NCBI GenBank assembly: GCA_049999805.1
Contig: JBNGIO010006255.1
Location: forward strand, 367,530 to 431,529
DNA length: 64,000 bases
Source: Folioceros fuciformis
Taxonomy: Eukaryota > Anthocerotophyta > Anthocerotopsida > Anthocerotales
Direction of reading: 5' to 3'
The notes beneath the pieces were generated by a model, which searched no databases, was not told the origin of the DNA, and saw nothing but the letters and a program-made list of their open reading frames with translations. Both the position numbers and the translations under genes were made by a program. Shown here one piece after another: positions 32,248 to 43,277 of this stretch. Numbering within the stretch: the first letter of the stretch is position 1; every line of letters starts with the position of its first letter.

Positions 32248-34308
32248 TCACGCGCGAGTAAAATCTAATGTTAGCAACGGAAGAGCCATAATACTGGCAA
32301 AAATGGCTACTACAACAGCAACTAGCCACAACGGCAGCTTCTGCAGTCCCTTCGGCTGCCGACCGCCCTTTACATCTGCGTTTCTCACAACACCAGCCGC
32401 AGGCTGTTGCTCTGCCGGTGTGGAAGCTTGCTTCTCCTGTTTTTCTTCCACCACTTTCTGCGCCTGATCCAAAAGTCGTTGCTGCTCCGCAAGCTTCTCC
32501 ACGTACTCTGGGAACATTTTGCGAAATATTGCACTAATAGACAGCAAGGAAACGGATTGTTAGTGTCCAGACACAAGCATATACACATTTGACACACTGA
32601 CATCGACAGAACCCGTTACAAGCAACGACCATCGGTAAGAGTGGACACACGAATTGATAACATACTTTTTACAATTGTAGGCAAGAGATGCTTGGGCCAA
32701 TCGATGCTTATCCTCTGCTGACGTAGAAACACTTCCCGTGGTTGGAGTGTTATCCATCTGCATAAAAATGCATCAAGGTAACAAAATTGATTCCGTGACA
32801 GAACGTTCAGCATTTCCTTGTCTCCAGCAACCCAAAAGGATTACACACAAATCAGTGACAAAAGCTGACAGCGTTAGGCAATTGGACACAGGCTATCCTC
32901 AGCTCCTCAAAGTTATCAAAATTGATCATTTTCTCAAGAACACGGATACATACCATGAAAGATAACAAACCCGTAAGTATGCTGCATACAGAATCACGAG
33001 GTTAGGCAACTTCTGTGATACGAAAACTTGGGTAATCAAAGAACGGACAAACAAAGGGCACATGACAACAATTCCAAAGCCCTTATCACACACCAAACAA
33101 TGCTTGCAAAACAAGTATACACCAACTGGACGAACCAGTCAAGATACAGGAAGGGGGAAATACCTAGAAACGGACCACATAGGATTCCAGGTCTCTGGAT
33201 GAACTGGATAGACATGAAAGCAGAGACAATCAATTTCCTTCGTGGTAAGCAAATAAGGAAGATTTAGAAGCGGCAGTATTCAAGCACAAGGAAAGGAATC
33301 CATTCAGATCTATACTCACAGTCACTCATAGACATGCAAATCCGCTTGTGAGTTGCAAATCGGCCATTTGGGGTGATCATACTATTAAATCCCACAAAAG
33401 TAGTCAGGAACAAGAGAGCCAAACTTTGAACTCAAATACAAAACTGTCACCCACAAAACGGGAACAAGGGACTCTACAACAACATACCTGATGCCAGGCG
33501 GCTTAAAAGGGTATTCTGGGGGGAACTTGACCTTCCCATGGTAGACGCCACCTGAACGATGTCGGAGACCGTACCCCACATGAGCATGACGAGCAACAGC
33601 GCACAAGAGTTAAACAGCATGAACAAAGAAAGCCCAACCTTCAAAGGGAGTTCCCTCGCTACCCTCCAAAACGTAATCTGCGTGTACAAGAGACCACATA
33701 ACAACAGGCACGGTCAGTAAGAGTGGCAATTACTCCCGCGGAAATATGCTTGCTTCACGCAAGTCATGGATGCGAGAGACGCTAAAAAAACGCTCTCCAG
33801 GCACAATACAAAATTACTTACGCCATTCCAAAATGTCGGTAGGCGAAGGCCGCGCCAAAACGTGGGGCACTGGTTCCTGATACCATGCAGGAGGCTAAAT
33901 TCAGGTATGGTATAACGAGGCAGAGGACAACGACAAAGACAGCACCCATAATTCCAGAACGCAAGACGCTCGTCATTTCTTCCAAGCTAGTTGAGAGAGC
34001 CAACACAAAGCTCATAACCACTGCCGTCAGACTGAGCTGCACAGGGAGAAGCTGAAGCCCAGAGGTCTGTAGGCATGAACGAACTGCCTCAGGACAAACA
34101 CCGTACTCTACTCCATTGAGCACCAATCAGCCGCGACCTGTTCTACCAGGAGAACCAAATCACACCCCGGATATCATCACAAATCTCAAGCCCACACTAC
34201 CAAGGACCATAATTGCGACGTAGACCTCGACACCTGTCGCCGGAAGCCTACCTTACAAAGAGCTCGAAACTCTTTCTGCAACCGCAGCACACAGGCTTTG
34301 TCTGCCAT
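32248..34308 (-). CDS. ER-anchored ubiquitin-conjugating enzyme E2 (UBC32/33/34, UBE2J2-like), multi-exon
   Basis: E2 enzyme of ER-associated degradation. ATG at 34308 starts MADKACVLRLQKEFRALCK. Further exons on the minus strand encode EPVPHVLARPSPTDILEW (33822-33876), YVLEGSEGTPFEG, GVYHGKVKFPPEYPFKPPGI, MITPNGRFATHKRICMSMSD with the active cysteine (near 33340), FHPETWNPMWSVSS (near 33190), SILTGLLSFM (near 32970), NTPTTGSVSTSAEDKHRLAQ, and the last exon FPEYVEKLAEQQ. TPNGRF in place of HPN is normal for the UBE2J group. A C-terminal membrane segment (LWLVAVVVAIFASIMALPLL) just before the stop at 32248 makes it tail-anchored. Everything expected is present; introns range from about 80 to 375 nt. 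Confidence 0.93.
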
Positions 34309-34860
34309 ATCCTTCTCTCAACGCATACGTTGGAGGCCGCGAACCAGGCGCAATCCACAATCTAGGGTCACCAAGCAATATGGCTGCGCATAGACCACGC
34401 CCCAGTTCCCACTCTTGAAAGGAAACAGCTAGATCGGCTCGGCCACAGTCTCGGTTGCCTAGCCCTGGCTAAGCAACGGCTGCCCGCCACGCTCCGTCAG
34501 TAATTTGAACTTGCCAAGGCAGACCGAGTCCCTCAGAGCTGAGTAGCCGTGCAAGCTTCCCGTCCAGCCTGATCATTCCGCGAATCCTCACCTCAGGAAA
34601 CAGAGCCCCACCATAGCAAAGCACAGACAGCGCTGCTGGAACGCAGGGAGGGCTCACCCCAAAAGACTTTCGTTAAGCATATTCTCTTGCGAATCTTAGC
34701 TCTGATCTACATATACCGAAACTTAGGGTTGGAACCTCGGAAACAATCGACTAACGTAAGAGTGATGGCAAAACGAGAAATAATGTGGAAAACAGGTAAA
34801 ATTAATTTAAATAGCGGCTTGGATAAACATCCAAGTGTCGATGCTTACGAACAAGAATTC
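34309..34860. other. upstream region of the E2 gene
   Basis: GC-rich to about 34660, then sharply AT-rich. A minus-strand frame of about 60 codons exists near 34470-34660 but has no recognisable content; it may be a leader exon. Nothing else supported. Confidence 0.45.
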
Positions 34861-36060
34861 TGTTAGAATTCACTAAGGACGGATTTCGATCATGGACTTC
34901 ATACTTAATATTTTATATTATATAGGACTTTGATATTTTATATTTTATATTATTGAATGAAAAGAAGAAAATTTCCATTAGAGTCCACTAAGGATGGATT
35001 TTTGTCATGGGACTTAATAAACTTGTACCATGGTTTAGGTAGATTTATTAGATTCCATTAAGGACGGATTTGCATTGTTAGACTTAGTATTTAACAACTT
35101 GCATCATTGTATATCTCATACTTAATAACTTGCACCACGGCATACCATGGTGCAAGTTGAGTCCACTAAGGAAAGATTTCCATCATGGGACTTGATACTT
35201 AATACTTTATATTGTGCTACACTTAGCCCCGCATGCTCCATAGGGCAATTGGTATGCCTAGCTACTTGCTCCAAAAAGGTGACTATATACCTAGCCACTT
35301 GCTCCAAAGGGTGATTGTATACCTAGCTTCTTACTCCAAAAGGCGACTATGTACCTAGCTACTTGCTCCAAAGGGTGATTATATACCTAGCTATTAACTC
35401 CAAAGGGCGACTCCACTAAGAAAGGATCTCCATCATGGGACTTGGTACTTAATACCCTATACAATGGTACTAGCCACTTGCTCCAAAGAGTGACCACAAT
35501 AAGGATGGATGTCCATTATAGGATTTGGTACTTAACACCCTGGTATACCTAACTACTTGCTTTGTACTTAACACCTAATATCCTAGTATACCTACCTACG
35601 TGCTTGGTACTTAACACCTTGTGCCCTAGTATACCTACCTACTTGCTTCGAAGGACATCTTTCCTTTAATATATTAGAGCCTATCAAGGATGGATTTCCA
35701 TGATGGGACTTTGTACTTAACAAGTTGTACCATGATGTTAAGGATGGATTTCCATCATAAACTTAGTACTTAACAACTTGTACAATAGTATTAAGGACGA
35801 ACTTTTGTCATGCGACTTAGCATTTAACAACTTGTACTATGATATTAAGCTCGAATTTCCATCATAGGACTTAGTACTTAACAAGTTATACTATGGTATT
35901 AGAGTTGAATTTCCATCGTCACAAGATTGAATTTTGATCATGGGACTTAGTACTTAACAACCATAGTATTAAGAATGGATTTTTGTGATGGGACTTGGTA
36001 CTTGACAACTTATACCATAGTATAGCTAGATTTTCTTACATTCCACTAAGGTAGGAATTC
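34861..36060. repeat. AT-rich degenerate repeat array, about 1.2 kb
   Basis: Recurring words AAGGATGGATTTCCATCATGG, GGACTTAGTACTTAACAACTTGTACCATGG and CCTAGCTACTTGCTCCAAAGG alternate many times, with units of about 50-110 bp. A sub-array of the last word runs at about 35250-35480. Sequence is AT-rich and lacks open frames. It borders a retrotransposon remnant on its right. Confidence 0.8.
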
Positions 36061-36089
36061 TTATTCACGGTTCTTAGTATCTCAAGGGT

Positions 36090-36450
36090 TGTCCCCAAAG
36101 TTAAGGCCTAGAGGACCTTTGAATTTGAAATTTTGAATCGCATTGGGAATGTGGTTTCCAAACTACAATTGTCTAATTGGATATGCCTCATGAAATGTTT
36201 CATGTCTCTTTGTTAAAATCATTCACAACTTCGAAAAACAATGAAGATATGAACAAGAAAGACTATGTCATCTTGGTTCAACTTAACCATAGTCTAGAGG
36301 AAATTTTTGAATTCCTTGTAAAGAGGAAAGTGTCTTCTGTCCATAGTAATGTACTATAGTATCTAATAAGGCTTGTGAGTTTGCAAAGTCTTTGTCCAGG
36401 TTTCACTTCAAAATGTGCAACAAGGATCATGATGATCTCACATTATACTA
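36090..36450 (+). mobile_element. Ty3/gypsy integrase C-terminal remnant
   Basis: Broken frames resemble the end of a Ty3/gypsy polyprotein: KLRPRG then FEILNRIGNVVSKLQL (GPY/F module), followed after a frame change near 36178 by DMPHEMFHVSLLKSF, the conserved FHVSLLK motif, and a region where a chromodomain would lie. Stops and frameshifts show it is dead. The plus-strand order, integrase then LTR-like sequence, fits an element whose 3' end lies to the right. Confidence 0.6.
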
Positions 36451-36459
36451 GAGGTCATT

Positions 36460-36900
36460 GAAGGCAATGATATCTAGAGCTATCTTGATGAACATGCAAG
36501 TGTGCCTGCTTTATGTTGTCTTATGGAACAAGCTTGTGTTGTATGTTCCATGTTGAAACTCCTCAGAAGATGGAGTTGTAGCAACCACATCTAGTGCTTT
36601 GTAAGATGAGTGCTGTGTAATTACACAATAAGAATGCACAATTTGGGAATCCTATAAGGTTCCTGGATTTGATAGTAACTTAGCTATAGAGTATAAAGAA
36701 CTAGGGTAGAAGCTTTGAGGACATGGAGAGAGAGAGAGAGTGATTGTCTCGAGCTTAGTTGTGAGCTCACTATGAAGAAATAATCGTGGAGGGCTTGAAG
36801 AGGCTAATCACGATACCCTGCTCAAGGAAGGGGTATTACTGTCCCTGCATTTGTGCCTCCTTATGTTGCATGCGTTTGCCCATCTCTATCCATGATGATG
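36460..36900 (+). mobile_element. LTR-like sequence (copy A)
   Basis: Shares a series of ordered blocks with 61060-61870: CTTGATGAA..AAGT, GATGGAGTTGTA..ACCAC, GAGTATAAA (LTR TATA), GTGGAGGGCTTGAAGAG, and AAGGAAGGGG..TTACT near the end. Position just after the integrase remnant suggests a 3' LTR. The P1 PPR gene starts about 210 bp downstream. Confidence 0.6.
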
Positions 36901-37113
36901 TCTACTTCCAAAGTGACTAGCTTAGGGCCCAAAGTTGTCTAAAAAAACGATTGCAACACATAATAACATTATTTTAATTAAATTTAATATATTTACTTTT
37001 GTCGGGGTCGTCTCTTGTGGCGACATCATGTACTGGTTCCCACGCTCCGATTGAGGAAGCAGGTACGTGAACAGAGGGTCATTTTGCTGAAGAAGTTCGG
37101 ATGCAGCGTGTGG

Positions 37114-39165
37114 ATGCTGGGTGCAGTGGAAATGCATTGGGCCGTGACGGCAGAGACCGTCAGTAGACTGTGTCAGGAAGGGCACGTCGGAGAGGCTGTT
37201 GAGGCTCTGGGATGTCTGGTACACGCAGAGTGTGAGGCTTCTAAATCTCTCTTTTATGAAGTCATAAAAGGATGTGGGAAGGAGCTGTCTCTGGGTCGCC
37301 GTGTTCATGCTCTTGCACTGTGCAAGGGGTATGATTCGGATACGTTCTTGTGCAATCACATCCTGCGGATGTATGCTTCCCATGCCAGGTTGGAGGAAGC
37401 TATGGATGTGTTCAATATGGTTGCCAAACCAGATGCCTTCACATGGTCGGCTATCATCTCAGCTCATGTGAAGCACGGGCAAGATGTGCGTGCCATACAA
37501 TTGTATCATGGAATGCGCGAGTCGGGGGTGAAGCCAGATTGCCATGTCTTTGTGGCAGCGCTTCAGGCTTGTTCGAGGGGAGGAGACTTGAAATCTGGGC
37601 AGCAGGTGCATGCGGATGTGTTGGCTAGTGGTGTAAAGCCTAACGCATTCGTTTCTAGTGGCTTGGTGGACATGTATGCTAAATGTGGCAGCCTGGAAGA
37701 AGCGCAAAGAGTGTTTGATGGGCTGCCCCAGAAAGATTTAGTGACTTGGAGTGCCATGATAGCAGGATACTCCCAGCAGGGCATGGGACAGGAGGCCCTT
37801 CATTTGTACAGGACCATGGAAGACGAGGGCATCGTTGAAATAGATTATGTAACGTTTTTGTGCCTCTTACAGGCATGTGCAAGTGTCGGCACCCTGGCTT
37901 TGGAGAAGGGCAGGCAGCTTCATGGACAGATCAAAGAACGAGGACTTCAAGCTGACGTTTTTGTGGCCAGCAGTTTGGTCAACATGTACGCAAAGTGTGG
38001 CAGCCTAGAGGACGCTAGGGTCGTATTCGACGGACTTGGTGAGAAAAATGTGGTAACGTGGAATACCATGATAGCTGGGTACTCTCAGCAGGGCATGGGG
38101 GAGGATGCCGTTCTTGTGTTCAGGGCCATGCAAGAAGAAAGCATTGTTGCACCCAATGGCGTCACATTTGCAGGCCTCCTTCAGGCATGTGCAAGTCTGT
38201 CCTGTTTGGATCTGGGACAGCAAGTTCATGCACAAGTTAAAGAACAAGGGCTTCATGTCGATTTGCTTGTAGCCGGCAGTTTGATCAACATGTACGGAAA
38301 GTGCGGGTGCATGGATTATGCGCAGCAGGTCTTCGAGGAGGTGCTCAATAGAGACGTGTCCACTTGGAATGCACTAATTGCTGGATACACCCGACAAGGA
38401 GACAGCGAAGAGGTCTTCCAACTGGTCCACAGAATGAAACAGGATGGCATACAGCCAGACGGCATAACCTTCCTGAGCTTGCTTACAGTATGCAGCCATA
38501 CAGGGCTAGTGGGCAAGGGGCGAGAATACTTCCAGGCTATGAGCAGACTCGGCACCATCACCCCCACGGCAGACCATTACACGTGCATGGTGGATCTCCT
38601 GGGCCGTGCAGGACACCTTGATGAGGCACTACATCTGGCAAGGACAATGCCTATGCGGCCCAATACCTCAGTGTGGCACACCCTGTTGAGTGCTTGTCGA
38701 AAGTGGGGAAATGTGGACGTGGGACATCATGCTTTTGATGAAGCTGTGAGGCTAGACGAGAAAGATGCCGCAGCTTATGTGTTGATGTCAAACATATACA
38801 CAGACGCCCAGATGTGGGAAGAGGCACAGGAGATGCAGGCCAGGAGACTAAGAATCGGGGCATGGAAGGAGCCAGGGCAGAGCTGGTGGATAGACATGGA
38901 CGGACTTGAGCATTGTTTCCTGGTGGGGAACGCCAAGCATAATCCCGGAAGTGAACTGAAGCTGGAGCGCATTCTTCACAAGAGGACGAAGGAACCGCAT
39001 GTTGCAAAAACGAACTCGGATATGCCTCGTGATGGATGGCCCACTGTGAGTGTGAAAAATTTGCGGTTCTCCGTTCTTTGTCGAAGTGCCCCATTACACG
39101 CAGCTTTTGTAGAGAGGCGAACTCGCATGCACTGCGGTGTGCCCGTACACGGCGCCTGCATTTGA
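37114..39165 (+). CDS. PLS-E PPR protein, array member 1 (about 683 aa)
   Basis: Intronless organelle-type RNA-binding protein. First in-frame ATG at 37114 leaves almost no targeting peptide before ETVSRLCQEGHVGEAVEAL, so the N-terminus may be truncated by the retroelement upstream. Begins with the array's common LGRRVHALA and FTWSAIISAHVKHGQ block, then two modules (VTW positions 37741, 38053, 312 nt apart) and a last one of 306 nt. Ends with L2/S2 (CMVDLLGRAGHLDEA), E1 and E2 (GQSWWIDMDGLEHCFLVGN). The tail after this (to 39165) contains VKNLR followed by unrelated sequence, reminiscent of the DYW core KNLRxCxxCH but without the cysteines; possibly a decayed DYW domain. No catalytic residues. 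Confidence 0.85.
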   Translation: MLGAVEMHWAVTAETVSRLCQEGHVGEAVEALGCLVHAECEASKSLFYEVIKGCGKELSLGRRVHALALCKGYDSDTFLCNHILRMYASHARLEEAMDVFNMVAKPDAFTWSAIISAHVKHGQDVRAIQLYHGMRESGVKPDCHVFVAALQACSRGGDLKSGQQVHADVLASGVKPNAFVSSGLVDMYAKCGSLEEAQRVFDGLPQKDLVTWSAMIAGYSQQGMGQEALHLYRTMEDEGIVEIDYVTFLCLLQACASVGTLALEKGRQLHGQIKERGLQADVFVASSLVNMYAKCGSLEDARVVFDGLGEKNVVTWNTMIAGYSQQGMGEDAVLVFRAMQEESIVAPNGVTFAGLLQACASLSCLDLGQQVHAQVKEQGLHVDLLVAGSLINMYGKCGCMDYAQQVFEEVLNRDVSTWNALIAGYTRQGDSEEVFQLVHRMKQDGIQPDGITFLSLLTVCSHTGLVGKGREYFQAMSRLGTITPTADHYTCMVDLLGRAGHLDEALHLARTMPMRPNTSVWHTLLSACRKWGNVDVGHHAFDEAVRLDEKDAAAYVLMSNIYTDAQMWEEAQEMQARRLRIGAWKEPGQSWWIDMDGLEHCFLVGNAKHNPGSELKLERILHKRTKEPHVAKTNSDMPRDGWPTVSVKNLRFSVLCRSAPLHAAFVERRTRMHCGVPVHGACI

Positions 39166-39565
39166 CGACTTTAAAGCTCATCCAGATCCACGCATTCTTC
39201 CCAGAGAATCCCAGAGCTCTTCCTCGTCACGTATATACGTACATCGCACCGAAAGACATTCCTGTATCCCAACAACAGCTCCAGATGTCAACCTTTGCAC
39301 TTGAACGAACCACATGTTAGACGACCAACCTACATGGTCACGGAAAACCTGGCACCTGCAGACCGGCCGTCAAGAAGGCAAGTGGAGCCTGGTGGATAAT
39401 CGTGACCATGATCAAGGCCAATCGTGGACGAGCTTATGATAAACGATCGCTAATTGTGTCCTTGACTATGACAAGCTCTTGATTAGTGGCGCTGCCCGAT
39501 GGTTTTGTGCGTCACGCTGGTTGGCTGTGCCGGCAGCCATAATCTCAGTGCTGTGATCCTGAGGC
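39166..39565. other. spacer between array members 1 and 2
   Basis: 400 bp with no gene seen. It must hold the promoter of member 2; no TATA box is clear. Confidence 0.45.
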
Positions 39566-42500
39566 ATGGATGTCTGGACCTTTGCTGTTGACTCCCTCAA
39601 ACCGCAACAGGAAACACTGGGGAGACCGTTTGTATGCACCCTGCAGGGTGGTAGCTTGAGTTTTGTAGGAAGTTGTCCCGTTCACGTGAATTGGAGGTGT
39701 CTAGTGGAACCCAGCAGATGCTGCACCTTGGTAAGAAAGCCAAGCTGTGTAACAGTATGTCGGGCTACTGTGGAAATGCAGGTGGGTGGGTGGACTACAT
39801 TGAACCGGAGCGTGCCGGATGGCGAACCTGGCAAGGTTGCAGGGAGTGGAAAGGGCGTCACCGTCAAAACTGTGAACAGATTGTGTCAGAGGGGAGAGCT
39901 TGCTCAGGCCATCGAGGCTGTAGGAGTGCTGGTGCTGACAGACTGTCGTGTTACCAAATTTGTGTTTTACACCATCGTGAGGCAATGTGTGGCTGCTAAG
40001 GATCTGTGTTTGGGTCGCCGTGTTCATGCTCTCGCGGTGGAGAAGGGGTATGACTCAGATGCGTTCTTGGGCAATCACATCCTGCGGATGTATATTTCTC
40101 ATACTAAGTTGCAAGAGGCTATGGATGTGCTCAGTATGATAGCCAGACCAGATGCTTTCACGTGGTCTGCTGTGATTTCTGGGCATGTTAAGCACGGGGA
40201 AGATAAACAGGCCATAGAACTGTACAGGGGGATGCGTGGCTCGAGTGTGGAGCCAGATGGACATGTGTTTGTGGCAGCCCTTCAGGCTTGTGCAAGGGGA
40301 GGAGATCTGAAGTCTGGGCAGCAGGTTCATGCTGATGTGCTGGCTAGTGGCGTGAAGCATGATTTGTTTGTGTGGAACTCCTTGGTGGACATGTATGCAA
40401 AATGTGGCAGCTTGGAAGAAGCTCAGAGATTGTTTGACGGACTTGGTGAAAAGGATGTGGTGACATGGAATGCTTTGATAGCCGGATACGCCAAGCAGGG
40501 CATGGGGCAGGAAGCCCTTCACCTGTACAGGGCCATGGAAGAGGAAGGCATAATCGCACCAAATTCTGTGACATTTGTGTGCCTCCTGCAGGCTTGTGCA
40601 AGCGTGGGCGCATCAGCTTTGGAGGAGGGGAAACAACTTCATGCAAAAATTAAAGACCAAGGGCTTCAGGCTGACGTCGTTGTAGGTGGGAGTCTGGTAA
40701 ACATGTATGCAAAATGTGTCAGCATCGATGATGCTCGGTACGTCTTTGATCGACTTGATGTAAAAAATGTAGTGACTTGGAGCTCCATGATAGCAGGGTA
40801 TTCACAGCAGGGCATGGGGCAAGAAGCCCTTCGCCTTTACAGGGCTATGCAAGAGGAGGGCCTGGCTGCGCCAGATTCTGTCACATTTGGGTCCCTCCTC
40901 CGGGCTTGTGCAAGTGTGGGCACGACGGCTTTGGAGAAGGGGAAGCAGCTTCATGCAGAAATTAGACAATGCGGGCTCGAGGATAACGGGTTTGTAGCTA
41001 GCAGTTTGGTGAACATGTATGCAAAGTGCGGAGGTATAGAGGTTGCCCGTGGCGTGTTTGACAGTCTTCGCCAAAAAAACGTGGTGACTTGGAGCGCCAT
41101 GGTAGCAGGATATTCCCAACAAGGCATGGGGGAGGAAGCCCTTCGTGTCTACGAGGCCATGCAAGAAGAAGGCATTGTTGCACCTAATTCTGTGACATTT
41201 GTTTGCCTCCTGCAGGCATGTTCAAGTGTGGGGACCTCTGCTCTGGAGAAGGGGAGGCAGCTTCATGCACAAATTAGGGGACTAGAACTGGAGGCCGATG
41301 TGTTTGTAGCCAGCAGTCTGGTACACATGTATGCAAAATGCGGCAGCTTAGAAGATGCTGAGAGAGTATTTGAGGGACTTGGTGAAAAGAATGTTGTGAC
41401 ATGGAGTTCCATGATAGCAGGATATTCCCAGCAGGGTATGGGGCTGAAGGCCCTTCGCCTCCACACAGAAATGCAACAAGAAGGCATGGCTGCACCTGAT
41501 TCTGTGACGTTTGCGTGCCTTCTGCAGGCATGTGCAAGTATAGGCACCCCGGCCTTGGAGAAAGGGAGACAGCTTCACGCAGAGATCAGAGAACAAGCGA
41601 TCGAGGCTGATTTGTTTGTAGCCAACAGCTTGGTAACCATGTACGCAAAATGCGGCAGCCTAGAGGAAGCGCGGGAGGTATTTGACGCATTAGTTCAAAA
41701 GGATGTTGTGACATGGAATGCAATGATAGCAGGATATTCCCAGCAGGGAATGGGGCTTGGCGCTCTTGAGCTGTTTCGGACAATGCAGGAAGAAGGCATT
41801 GTTGAACCCAATTGTGTGACGTTTGTGTGCCTTCTTCAGGCATGCGCTAGCGTAGCAGCTTTACCTCAAGGGCGGCAACTTCATGTACAGATCAAAGAAC
41901 AAAACCTCCACGCTGATTTGCTTGTAGCTGGCAATTTGATAAATATGTATGGGAAGTGTGGCAGCATGCTTGATGCGCGGCAGGTGTTTCAGGCATTGCC
42001 AAAAAGAGATGTCTTCACATGGAGTGCACTCATCGCCGGATACACCCGTCAAGGAGACAGTGAAGAGGTGTTTGGCCTGCTTCGCAAAATGGAAAAGGAT
42101 GGCATACAGCCAGACAGCATCACATTCCTCAGTGTACTAACAGTGTGCAGTCACACGGGTCTCGTGAACAAGGGCCGGCAATACTTTGAGGACATGAGCA
42201 AGCACTATGGCATCACTCCCACGGCGGATCACTATACATGCATGGTGGATCTTCTAGGTCGTTCTGGACAACTGCAGGAGGCACTGGCTCTGATACAGAC
42301 AATGTCTGTACCGCCTGATGCTGCTCTTTGGCGGACTCTTTTGGGTGCCTGTCAAAAATGGAGCGATGTGACTGTTGGACTGTATGCTTTCAATGAAGCT
42401 GTCAAGCTAGACGAGAAAGATTCCGCAGCGTATGTGTTGATGTCCAACGTATACACCAGTGCCCAGATGTGGGAGCAAGCGCGGGAGATGCAGTCTCGGA

Positions 42501-42592
42501 GAAAAACTGTTGGAGCGTGGAAGCAGCCCGGCCAGACCTGGTGGACAGACATGAATGGACAGGTGCACAGATTTTCAGTTGCGGATCTTTGA
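39566..42592 (+). CDS. PLS-E PPR protein, array member 2 (1008 aa)
   Basis: Intronless. ATG at 39566 opens about 90 residues of Ser/Arg/Cys-rich leader before TVNRLCQRGELAQAIEAVG. After the common head block, five VTW boundaries fall at 40460, 40772, 41084, 41396 and 41708, each exactly 312 nt apart, giving tandem 104-residue P-L-S modules with near-identical text (VTFVCLLQACASVG, LVNMYAKCGSLEDA, MIAGYSQQGMGQEAL). A shorter final L motif (ASVAALPQGRQLH), L2/S2 and E1 follow. E2 is cut short (GQVHRFSVADL then stop). No deaminase domain, so any editing role would need a partner. One of the longest members of the array. Confidence 0.92.
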   Translation: MDVWTFAVDSLKPQQETLGRPFVCTLQGGSLSFVGSCPVHVNWRCLVEPSRCCTLVRKPSCVTVCRATVEMQVGGWTTLNRSVPDGEPGKVAGSGKGVTVKTVNRLCQRGELAQAIEAVGVLVLTDCRVTKFVFYTIVRQCVAAKDLCLGRRVHALAVEKGYDSDAFLGNHILRMYISHTKLQEAMDVLSMIARPDAFTWSAVISGHVKHGEDKQAIELYRGMRGSSVEPDGHVFVAALQACARGGDLKSGQQVHADVLASGVKHDLFVWNSLVDMYAKCGSLEEAQRLFDGLGEKDVVTWNALIAGYAKQGMGQEALHLYRAMEEEGIIAPNSVTFVCLLQACASVGASALEEGKQLHAKIKDQGLQADVVVGGSLVNMYAKCVSIDDARYVFDRLDVKNVVTWSSMIAGYSQQGMGQEALRLYRAMQEEGLAAPDSVTFGSLLRACASVGTTALEKGKQLHAEIRQCGLEDNGFVASSLVNMYAKCGGIEVARGVFDSLRQKNVVTWSAMVAGYSQQGMGEEALRVYEAMQEEGIVAPNSVTFVCLLQACSSVGTSALEKGRQLHAQIRGLELEADVFVASSLVHMYAKCGSLEDAERVFEGLGEKNVVTWSSMIAGYSQQGMGLKALRLHTEMQQEGMAAPDSVTFACLLQACASIGTPALEKGRQLHAEIREQAIEADLFVANSLVTMYAKCGSLEEAREVFDALVQKDVVTWNAMIAGYSQQGMGLGALELFRTMQEEGIVEPNCVTFVCLLQACASVAALPQGRQLHVQIKEQNLHADLLVAGNLINMYGKCGSMLDARQVFQALPKRDVFTWSALIAGYTRQGDSEEVFGLLRKMEKDGIQPDSITFLSVLTVCSHTGLVNKGRQYFEDMSKHYGITPTADHYTCMVDLLGRSGQLQEALALIQTMSVPPDAALWRTLLGACQKWSDVTVGLYAFNEAVKLDEKDSAAYVLMSNVYTSAQMWEQAREMQSRRKTVGAWKQPGQTWWTDMNGQVHRFSVADL

Positions 42593-43277
42593 TATAAAAG
42601 AACTTGATTCAAAATCTGGCAAGAGCAGCATTCGAGTGACATCCTCAGCCCTCCGACTGAGAGACAGATGATCGTTTGCGATGATAGTCACAAAGGTGTA
42701 CATTTAGAATCTCAGACTTGGAAGAACGCGATCGACAACTTGTCAGCCTCAGCAGCGGTAAGATTTGCAGTCTCGCGATTCTTGCCAAATTGATCGAATC
42801 ACATAATCGTCGTAGGGAGCTCATAGATATGGTGAATTTCTCATACTTGGGGTTCTTGCAAGCAAGGACTGCTTGTAGTACGCCAATGCTGCCTAGCATG
42901 CATTTGTGGCTGAGTATACCCTCTGCGTGCGGGAAGCATGCCAGGATGACTTTGGGACGGCAAGCATTCGATCTGTGACAGAAGAGCCATGAGAACTTGC
43001 AGCTTTCGTGGTCACGTTCAACATATATGCCCAAGCTTGCGGTTGGGGATCTGCAAAGAACATGGAGGAGCGGAGTCACGAAACAGTTGCGTAGAGGGTG
43101 CTTGGCCACGGCTCGATCGAGCATGAGCAGGGATTGAGAACTTTCGATCCATGAAGCAGTGTTCCATGGATAGCTGGAAGAGCAGAGATGCATCTGTATC
43201 CATCTTTACAAGAGTCCAGGTAGTGGCATGGTGGTCCGTTTCTCATTTTGGAAGTAGCAACTAGAGTTTTGATGGGA
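42593..43277. other. spacer between convergent array members 2 and 3
   Basis: No PPR text remains here. A 180-codon minus-strand frame (42645-43193) is open but its composition and lack of motifs give no support for coding. Confidence 0.45.

Noticed and set aside
34861-36060. CRISPR-like or other phased repeat array
   Set aside because: Units vary in length and order, have no unique spacers, and the genome is eukaryotic.
42645-43193. 182-codon minus-strand frame between array members 2 and 3
   Set aside because: No motif, no clear start context, no similarity to neighbouring PPR text; likely chance.
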